This document shows positions 20,208-28,593 of a DNA stretch of 28,593 bases, one piece after another. The translations under genes and the position numbers were made by a program. Under the pieces are notes generated by a model. The model saw only the letters and a program-made list of their open reading frames with translations. It did not search any database and was not told the origin of the DNA. This stretch comes from Chiua virens (Eukaryota > Basidiomycota > Agaricomycetes > Boletales > Boletaceae). The DNA lies in contig JAHNUO010000067.1 in the NCBI GenBank assembly GCA_019787685.1, positions 42,501 through 71,093 of the forward strand, in the 5' to 3' direction. Positions within the stretch are counted from its first letter, which is position 1. Each line of letters opens with the position of its first letter.

Positions 20208-20511
20208 CAACCTGATGGCATCATACAAATTATACCACAGTGTAGGCACGGGGAGGGGTTGCGATTGATTGTAGGATATTCGATTTATTCTACGAGCAAA
20301 TTTTCCCATAGTGGAGGTACAGGCGTGAATTTCAGTTTTTGGGGCCCTTTATTCTCTCTCTCACACCCTTGTTTAACCAGAAACGATTTTACACGTCCAT
20401 TAGCACATATTTCCGTGCCCACGGACTTTTTTATCGTTCCAGTCACCTGGGTGCCCATGTCGTGTACCGGCCAAAGCTTCCAAATAATCGGACGTCCACA
20501 AAAAAACCAAG
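20208..20511. other. Unique IGS segment (second copy)
   Basis: Equivalent of 759-1064. It differs by a base change near 20264 (GCGATTG against GCGTTTG) and by a shorter T-run near 20430. Nothing gene-like is seen. Confidence 0.6.
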
Positions 20512-20597
20512 TTTTTTTTTTTTTTTTGCCGGGATTCGAACCCGGGACCCACGGCTTGCGAGTCAAAGACGCTATGGTCATCGCCACCAAGCCGCAC
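20512..20597 (-). mobile_element. tRNA-derived SINE-like element (second IGS)
   Basis: Same sequence as 1065-1150: tRNA-like head at 20528-20597 on the minus strand with a perfect B box, then an A-run (T-run on +). Both units carry it at the same place, so it was inserted once and then spread by homogenisation of the array. Confidence 0.75.
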
Positions 20598-20951
20598 AGG
20601 CAGGAGCGTGCAAGAGAGCACTTAAACTGCGCATCGGAAGTATTGTACATGTATGTATATATATCATCGCTGGCATTTGTCTTTTTATGCATCTAAATGA
20701 ATTATTACATTAATATAGATTTTTAAAAAATAAAAAAAAGATTTATTAAACAAAAAGAATGCGACACTATTGGAAATTGAACCCACGACCAGATGAAAGC
20801 AATTATATTTAGATTATGAAAAACACACAATCTAAATAATATTTGTAAAAAAATCGACAAGGATAATGCACTATTAATAGTAATAATCGTATGATAATAT
20901 TAATTAAAAATAGAACATAAAAAGCTTTAGTGCCCACCCCTGTATGTATGC
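20598..20951. other. AT-rich IGS segment (second copy)
   Basis: Equivalent of 1151-1504, with the degenerate B-box-like sequence at 20772-20790 on the minus strand. No gene is supported. Confidence 0.45.
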
Positions 20952-21305
20952 ATTTGTATTTAGCCAGGTTTCAGTTTGATACATACCTCTGTAAGTATGC
21001 AATTTAAAAAGTTTAGCCGGGTTTCAAACACGCGCAGGCAGCATTGATAATGAATGCATGCCAACACACACACGCAATTGTACGGGTACACACACACACG
21101 TTCACGCAAGCGCACGCATTTATATTTAGCCAGGTTTCAGTTTGATACATACCTCTGTAAGTATGCAATTTAAAAAGTTTAGCCGGGTTTAAACAAGCGC
21201 AGGCAGCATTGATAATGAATGCATATCAATGGTATGACAGTGTATAACACAAACACACACGCGCAATTGTACGGGTACACACACACACACGTTCACGCAA
21301 GCGCA
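20952..21305. repeat. 166-bp IGS tandem duplication (second copy)
   Basis: AGCCAGGTTTCAG occurs at 20962 and 21128, again a 166-bp period. It matches 1505-1860. Confidence 0.85.
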
Positions 21306-21328
21306 CGCGCACGCACACGCACACGCAC

Positions 21329-21396
<68 letters not shown>

Positions 21397-21405
21397 GCAC
21401 ACACA
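21306..21405. repeat. (CA)n microsatellite (second copy)
   Basis: A CA run of about 60 bp (21334-21394) follows a longer CACG-rich lead-in than in the first unit. Length and interruptions differ from 1861-1952. Confidence 0.97.
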
Positions 21406-21506
21406 TTCAATAATACAGCGGTGTTTTATATATGTTCACACTATTCCGAAGCAATATCGCAGTGTATTTAATATAATTTACAAAAACTCGCGATTTTATT
21501 AACATA

Positions 21507-23203
21507 ACATCGATCCGATAAAACGAATATGCATGGTGAATTTACCGTGCATATGTCGTCATTTGGATAGACGATCACCTGGACAATAATCAGAAAAAAA
21601 GACTTATATGCATGGCGCATTTACCGTGCATATGACTTCAGTTGGATAGACGACCACTTGGACATCGATCAGATAAAACGAATATGCAAGGTGAATTTAC
21701 CGTACATATGACTTCAGTTGGATAGCCGACCACTTGGACATCGATCAGATAAAACGAATATGCATGGTGAATTTACCGTGCATATGACTTCAATTGGATA
21801 GACGACCACTTGGACATCGATCAGATAAAACGAATATGCATGGTGAATTTACCGTGCATATGACTTCAATTGGATAGACGACCACTTGGACATCGATCAG
21901 ATAAAACGAATATGCAAGGTGAATTTACCGTGCATATGACTTCAGTTGGATAGCCGACCACTTGGACATCGATCCGATAAAACGAATATGCATGGTGAAT
22001 TTACCGTGCATATGACTTCAATTGGATAGACGACCACTTGGACATCGATCAGATAAAACGAATATGCATGGTGAATTTACCGTGCATATGACTTCAATTG
22101 GATAGACGACCACTTGGACATCGATCAGATAAAACGAATATGCAAGGTGAATTTACCGTGCATATGACTTCAGTTGGATAGCCGACCACTTGGACATCGA
22201 TCCGATAAAACGAATATGCAAGGTGAATTTACCGTGCATATGACTTCAGTTGGATAGCCGACCACTTGGACATCGATCAGATAAAACGAATATGCATGGT
22301 GAATTTACCGTGCATATGACTTCAGTTGGATAGACGACCACTTGGACATCGATCAGATAAAACGAATATGCAAGGTGAATTTACCGTGCATATGACTTCA
22401 GTTGGATAGCCGACCACTTGGACATCGATCCGATAAAACGAATATGCAAGGTGAATTTACCGTGCATATGACTTCAGTTGGATAGCCGACCACCTGGACA
22501 TCGATCAGATAAAACGAATATGCAAGGTGAATTTACCGTGCATATGACTTCAGTTGGATAGCCGACCACTTGGACATCGATCCGATAAAACGAATATGCA
22601 AGGTGAATTTACCGTGCATATGACTTCAGTTGGATAGCCGACCACTTGGACATCGATCCGATAAAACGAATATGCAAGGTGAATTTACCGTGCATATGAC
22701 TTCAGTTGGATAGCCGACCACCTGGACATCGATCAGATAAACGAATATGCAAGGTGAATTTACCGTGCATATGACTTCAGTTGGATAGCCGACCACTTGG
22801 ACATCGATCCGATAAAACGAATATGCAAGGTGAATTTACCGTGCATATGACTTCAGTTGGATAGCCGACCACTGGACATCGATCCGATAAAACGAATATG
22901 CAAGGTGAATTTACCGTGCATATGACTTCAGTTGGATAGCCGACCACCTGGACATCGATCAGATAAAACGAATATGCAAGGTGAATTTACCGTGCATATG
23001 ACTTCAGTTGGATAGCCGACCACTGGACATCGATCCGATAAAACGAATATGCAAGGTGATTTACCGTGCATATGACTTCAGTTGGATAGCCGACCACCTG
23101 GACATCGATCAGATAAAACGAATATGCAAGGTGAATTTACCGTGCATATGACTTCAGTTGGATAGTCGATCCGAAAAAACGAATATGCAAGGTGAATTTA
23201 CCG
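21507..23203. repeat. 76-bp IGS subrepeat array (second copy, about 22 units)
   Basis: The repeat and edge units match 2054-3752, but the order of internal variants differs and several units carry single-base deletions (for example CCACTGGACATC near 22870 and 23023). The overall copy number is about the same. The alternation of CACCTGG-GATCAG with CACTTGG-GATCCG units is again strongest toward the 18S side. Confidence 0.95.
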
Positions 23204-23997
23204 TACCTGGTGCTATTGATCGATCTCGAGTGTGAACTCTATCCACCTGGATGCCATATGCACGGTGGATTATACCGTGATAGTCAGATTGGTGGATCGA
23301 GAACCTCAGTGGAGCTATATCAATTTTTAACTATATATGTCGGGAAGGTGGTAGTGTGTGCGGTGAAATTGCGAGTACGGTCAGATCAACGCTTAATCAA
23401 ACGCAAACGATTTTTGACTTGTTTACTTAGTGCATTCGATCCGTAAGAACGTGCTATTATCAACATGCAGAGTACTGACATAGTCGTGGTGATACAGCGA
23501 CTGAAAATAAGTTTTGTGTGTGCTAATAGTCGTGGTGCTTAAAAAACATAGCGACTGAAAATAAGTGTTGTGTGTGCAAAAAGTCGTGGTGCGTAAAAAA
23601 CATAGCGACTGAAAATAAGTTTTGCGTGAGTTTGTGTGTCGTGGTAGCGACCGATAAATAATTACCACCAAGTAAGGCGACGAGGAACGCTGGCACAGTA
23701 CTAGTTGCTGTGTTGGGACAACCCTCTTGTGTCACCACCATAAACCATAAATCCAACCTCAAATTGAGGGACATCACTTCTAACAGTGTTTGGACTCGTA
23801 TCGCAATCATGTCCTATTATACCAATAGACTTGGTGCAAACGATCGATGTAGTGTGTGTGTCAGTGTCATGTGGTGATGCTCTCCGTAAAACGAGAGTCA
23901 CCGGCACTGATGATATGATTTACACATAGAGTAGGTTTCCATTGCATTCGTATTCCCGTAATACGGTGCATAAAATCGAAATATTAAATCTATCAAA
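23204..23997 (+). other. Promoter-proximal IGS and 5' ETS (second unit)
   Basis: Equivalent of 3753-4546 and nearly identical, with one visible change (CAGATTGG against CAGATTTG near 23290). It includes the candidate Pol I start region at 23331-23351 and the short repeats at 23482-23651. Confidence 0.7.
23482..23651 (+). repeat. Short 46-56-bp direct repeats (second unit)
   Basis: Same AGTCGTGGTG / GCGACTGAAAATAAG repeats as 4031-4200, with the same spacings. Confidence 0.85.
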
Positions 23998-25224
23998 ATT
24001 CTGGTTGATCCTGCCAGTAGTTATATGCTTGTCTCAAAGATTAAGCCATGCATGTCTAAGTACAAGCAAAAATAAAGTGAAACCGCAAAAGGCTCATTAT
24101 ATCAGTTATGGTTCCTTAGATCGTATCCACAATTACTTGGATAACTGTGGTAATTCTAGAGCTAATACATGCATTTAAAGAGAGACCGGAAACGGAATCT
24201 CTGCTTTTATTAGATTTAAACCAATGCGGTGTGCTTCGGTGCTCCACAAACAAATGGTTGAACTCTGGATAATTTGTTGATCGCATGGTCTCGTACCGGC
24301 GACGGATCTTTCAAATGTCTGCCCTATCAACTATTGAAGGTAGTGTCTTGGACTACCTTGGTTGCAACGGGTAACGGGGAATCAGGGTTCGATTCCGGAG
24401 AGGGAGCCTGAGAAACGGCTACCACATCTAAGGAAGGCAGCAGGCGCGTAAATTACCCACTCCCAGCACGGGGAGGTAGTGACGAAAAATAACAATACAA
24501 GACTCACATCCGAGGCCTTGTAATTGGAATGAGTACACTTTAAATCCTTTAACGAGGATCAATTGGAGGGCAAGTCTGGTGCCAGCAGCCGCGGTAATTC
24601 CAGCTCCAATAGCGTATATTAAAGTTGTTGCGGTTAAAACGTTCGTAGTTGAACTTGTGTTCCGCACGGGCTACTACCACAGGCTAGTTTACTAGTCCGG
24701 TAATTTGTCTTATCTTGTCTTGGCATTAGTCTTGGCAAAAGTGCGTGGACGTATTATCGGCGTGTTCGCTCTTGCAGCGTTCACATAAGCTCATTGCAGT
24801 GATCTTAACCGATTGTTGTTGTGAGCCGATACAAATTACTTTGAACAAATTAGAGTGCTTAAAGCAGGCTTGTAATGCCTGAATATTTGTGCATGGAATA
24901 ATGAAATAGGACATCTGTTCTACTTTCATTGGTTTAATAGACCAAGATGTAATGATTAATGGAAGCAGTTGGGGGCATTAGTATTACAACGCGAGAGGTG
25001 AAATTCTTAGACCGTTGTAAGACTGACTAAAGCGAAAGCATTTGCCAAAGATGTTTTCATTTAATCAAGAACGAAAGTTAGAGGTTCGAAGGCGATCAGA
25101 TACCGCCCTAGTTCTAACCATAAACGATGCCAGCTAGCAATTGAGTGTAGCTACTACTATGGCTCTTTCAGTCGCTTCTCGGGAAACCAAAGCTTTTGGG
25201 CTCCGGGGGAAGTATGGTTGCAAA

Positions 25225-25273
<49 letters not shown>

Positions 25274-25817
25274 GCGGCTTAATTTGACTCAACACGGGAA
25301 ACTTACCAGGTCCGAACATAAATGAGTAAGACAGATTGATAGCTCTTTCTCGAATCTATGGGTGGTGGTGCATGGCCGTTCTTAGTTCGTGGAGTGATTT
25401 GTCTGGTTAATTCCGATAACGAACGAGACTCAAATATATTAAATAGATGCAGTCAGGATTATGACATTGAAACTTTGCATACTCTTTTGTTATGGTGGCC
25501 GCAAGGTTGCTAATAACATATTGTGGTGGTGTAGGTGGAGTCATACCTGTCTGTTTGTCTAAATAACCAAAGTAGACACTTGCTTCTTAAATGGACAAAT
25601 TGTGTCTAACAATAATGAGATTGAGCAATAACAGGTCTGTGATGCCCTTAGATGTCCTGGGCTGCACGCGCGCTACAATGAAGGTATCAACGTGTGTTTC
25701 CTAGGCCGAGAGGTCCGGGTAAACCGCTGAACCACCTTCTTGCTTGGGATTGTGAACTGAAACTGTTCACATGAACCTGGAATTCCCAGTAAGTGCGAGT
25801 CATTAACTCGCATTGAT

Positions 25818-25863
<46 letters not shown>

Positions 25864-25950
25864 AATTGTTTAGTGAGGTCTCCGGACGTGATCGCTGCGA
25901 CGCCTCGTGTGTTGCAGTTGCTTTACAGAAGTTGACCGAACTTGGTTATT

Positions 25951-26008
<58 letters not shown>
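23998..26008 (+). rRNA. 18S small-subunit rRNA (second unit)
   Basis: Same boundaries by sequence as the first copy, 2 bp shorter (2011 bp). The differences I saw are single-base losses in homopolymers: ATATTTGTGC near 24885 against ATATTTTGTGC, and GGGAAACTTACC near 25299 against GGGAAAACTTACC. These could be sequencing or assembly errors rather than real changes. Confidence 0.98.
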
Positions 26009-27375
26009 TTGATTTATTTCGTATTTGAACGCATACACCGGCCGCTGGCCGAGAGAGATGTTCGTCTCGCATTTTTGAACGCATACCCACCGGGTGCACG
26101 TGCTGCCTTGATTTCAGTGCGCTGTAGCCGAGCCTATTGCTCTTTGTGCGCTGTGTCTTTGACTGCCCTCGACGGAGCGCGATACACAGGATAGTAGCAA
26201 TTTGATATAATGCAACGAACTCTCGACCATTGCCATGCCGATACCAGGCGTGTTGCAACCACCGGACGTATTCGCATAATGGGCTTTAGCGAGCTCGCCG
26301 TGATGCGTCCCAAAGCCTCCCCTTTGGCATTCACATAGTCCGTCTGGCGCCGTGAATATGGGAAGAAACACTTTTGTTTGCATTTATGAAAATCCCCGGT
26401 GCGCTAACACCTTCAAGCCGAACAGGACTGTGCATTGCGCACAGTTGTTTTAATAGGATAGGGGATTCATTTGAGATAACTCTCAAGCAGAAATATACTC
26501 CATTCTTGTAGTGGAAGTGAAGAATATACATATTAGCAATCCTATGCTTTCCTGCTATTGCATGTCGGTTACGTTTTGTTTGCAGTGTGATGTTTGCTCT
26601 TTCTCTGTTTCGTTGGTGCGGTCTTAGGCAATTGTGTCGTGAAAAACACAGTTATACCGCGGTATTTTGAGTGCTTTAAAAGAGAGGAGTGTAATATGCA
26701 CACACCCCGGCATTAGTGATGGTGATGGAGGGCATCTGGATTAACCAACGCACCACTGGCACTTATCGGATACGGCAAGAATTACCGTTGACAAAAGGAC
26801 AGCTGTGCACTGTTTGTTGCAAAGCGGACTGCTGATTGGGCTCTTCATGGCCTTAGGCAATGCCTTCGCACTGGATTTCGAAGCAAACAATTATACCATA
26901 TTTGAATAAGCATGACCGTGAGCGCAGACCAATGTTGTTTTTTTTGGTCTATGTCATTTGTTGTACATGGTCGTCGACAATTGTTTGTGGGTGAGATTCT
27001 TTGGGTTGGCGTTATGCCATATCATTGCGAGTGTGGTCTTTTGACAACTGCAATTGGATATGTAACACTTATGCCACTGATTGTTAGAATGGTCTCGACT
27101 ATCAATCGGACGGACATCCGAATTGATTATACCATCTCGTAGGTGTGGCCATTGACAAGTGTACATATTTGGTTCAGTTATACCACGGAGTTTGAGTGCG
27201 TTAAAGCCCATCTCAGTCTGCTCAACAGTAGTATAGTGCGTCCGTTATTCGTCCGAGAAAGTGTGTTAAGCTGGCTGCGGTTTGAGATTCGTAAATCGTG
27301 GACTCACAAGGATTATTTAACTGCTTGCAATCCTTGCCGCGTGATATGTTCTTTTCGTTACCAAACAATTATTCA
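26009..27375 (+). other. ITS1 (second unit)
   Basis: Matches 6560-7928 apart from single-base losses in homopolymers near 26548 (GCTTTCC against GCTTTTCC) and 27287 (GAGATTCG against GAGATTTCG). It carries the same TTGAACGCATAC pair and dispersed AGTTATACC repeats. Confidence 0.95.
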
Positions 27376-27498
27376 AACCCTAAGCGGGGGATCACTTGGC
27401 TCGTGGGTCGATGAAGAACGCAGCAAACTGCGTGCTGACATGTGAACTGCAGGACACATGAACATCGACATTTTGAACGCATATTGCGGTCCATACTG
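27376..27498 (+). rRNA. 5.8S rRNA (second unit)
   Basis: Same sequence and 123-nt extent as 7929-8051. No differences were seen. Confidence 0.93.
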
Positions 27499-27518
27499 AC
27501 TAGTTTCCTAACCGAAGC

Positions 27519-27548
27519 TGTATGGACCACACATGGTTGAGGGTCGTT
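27519..27548 (+). rRNA. Candidate 2S rRNA (second unit)
   Basis: Same as 8072-8101, preceded by the same 20-nt spacer (27499-27518). Confidence 0.65.
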
Positions 27549-28097
27549 AGTTTATGCTAACTGAATTGCTTTTCGCTAACGCGTCTAGCTACATCATGAG
27601 GCGTTGTCAGCCTTCAGTGCGCTGACATCCCTTGAATATACCTCTGGTACACAATCCTTGTATTGTGAAGTGCTCGTTTTTATCAAAGAAAACAGATAAT
27701 TGGATCACGGTGTCTGAATGGAAACGTGTCGCCGCCACGCTTGTCCGTGTGCGTGCGCTCGCCCCCATTGTGCGTGTGCAGAGAACATCTGAGTGAGACT
27801 AGTAATGAAATTGATATAAGCGTTTAAACGTAATAGTTTTCGCATTTGAATGCACAAAGAACGTCTCTCTATGCTCGGGTAATGCGTAAATTCTCTAATC
27901 ATGTTGCAGTGTGCGGGTGTGTCGTACGGACCGGTGCAAGTGTGTGTGCCAGCGTGTAAAGCATTCGTTTCGTCTCAGGTCATCACTGCGTAATGATTCA
28001 ATTTGTCTAATGCGATAATTTTCTGCGATGGGAACTCTGCGTTGAAAGCACTTCAAACCAAACAATACTTGTGAATTTGCAAACAACCTATAAAGCG
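27549..28097 (+). other. ITS2 (second unit)
   Basis: Same as 8102-8650 apart from one substitution near 27981 (GGTCATCACTG against GGTCACCACTG). Confidence 0.92.
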
Positions 28098-28371
28098 ACC
28101 TCAACTCATGTGAGACTACTCCCTGAATTTAAGCATATTAATGAGGGAAGGAAAAGAAATTACCAAGATTCCTTTAGTAGCGGCGAGCGAAACAGGAAAA
28201 GCCCAGCACTAAGTCCTCCGGTCGTTCTGGCCGTTAGAGATGCAGTGTATGGAAAGTCTATTATCTTATGCGACGGTAGTACGTTCAAGTCCATCTTGAA
28301 TGGGGCCATTTTACCCATAGAGGGTGCCAGGCCCGTACCAACTGCTACCAGTATAAGAAGGCTATTCCAAA

Positions 28372-28406
<35 letters not shown>

Positions 28407-28439
28407 TGGTAAACTCCATCTAAGGCTAAATATAACCAC

Positions 28440-28498
<59 letters not shown>

Positions 28499-28593
28499 TA
28501 AATAGTACGTGAAACCGCTTAGGGGTTAAGCCCGATGAACCTGAATATCTGAATTGCGAAATTCAGTGCTGTTTGGCGGTGCATTTAACCATA
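28098..28593 (+). rRNA. 28S rRNA, first ~500 bp (cut by window end)
   Basis: It starts ACCTCAACTCATG and matches the first 28S with small differences: GAAATTACCAAG against GAAATTAACCAAG, and GGCCGTTAGAGATG against GGCCGGTAGGAGATG. The window ends inside the gene, so whether this copy also carries R1 is unknown. Confidence 0.95.

Overview
The window is a stretch of nuclear ribosomal DNA from an insect, most likely a fly (Diptera). It holds parts of two head-to-tail units, all transcribed on the + strand. The 5.8S gene closely resembles the brachyceran fly sequence. Its 3' part can be read as a 123-nt 5.8S, a 20-nt spacer and a 30-nt 2S rRNA, a split known from flies. I cannot name the species; lower Diptera such as fungus or gall gnats are possible, but this is inference.

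Layout: 1-4546 is the end of an intergenic spacer (IGS); 4547-6559 18S; 6560-7928 ITS1; 7929-8051 5.8S; 8072-8101 the 2S-like segment; 8102-8650 ITS2; 8651-18141 28S, interrupted at 11324-16854 by a 5.5-kb R1 non-LTR retrotransposon; 18142-23997 a complete IGS; 23998-26008 18S; then ITS1, 5.8S, 2S-like segment, ITS2 and the first ~500 bp of the next 28S, cut by the window edge. The unit is 19,451 bp from 18S start to 18S start, or about 13.9 kb without R1 and its target-site duplication.

The R1 copy looks complete and possibly active. It sits at the standard R1 site with a 14-bp target-site duplication (TGTCCCTATCTACT). ORF1 (480 aa, gag-like, three C-terminal zinc knuckles) and ORF2 (1059 aa, AP-type endonuclease, reverse transcriptase with YADD, C-terminal CCHC) are both open. 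There is no poly(A) tail. The upstream R2 target is intact and empty.

The IGS is a mosaic. Downstream of 28S come a 161-bp tandem array and two 59-bp derivatives. Next is a partly unique stretch with a minus-strand tRNA-derived SINE-like element, a 166-bp duplication and a (CA)n microsatellite. Then follow about 22 copies of a 76-bp repeat carrying a near-palindrome. Last, before 18S, is a promoter/5' ETS region with short 46-56-bp repeats. The two IGS copies are nearly identical, SINE included, as expected from concerted evolution. R1 ORF1 and ORF2 are the only protein-coding genes I support. Other open frames lie in repeats, rRNA or spacers and look like chance.
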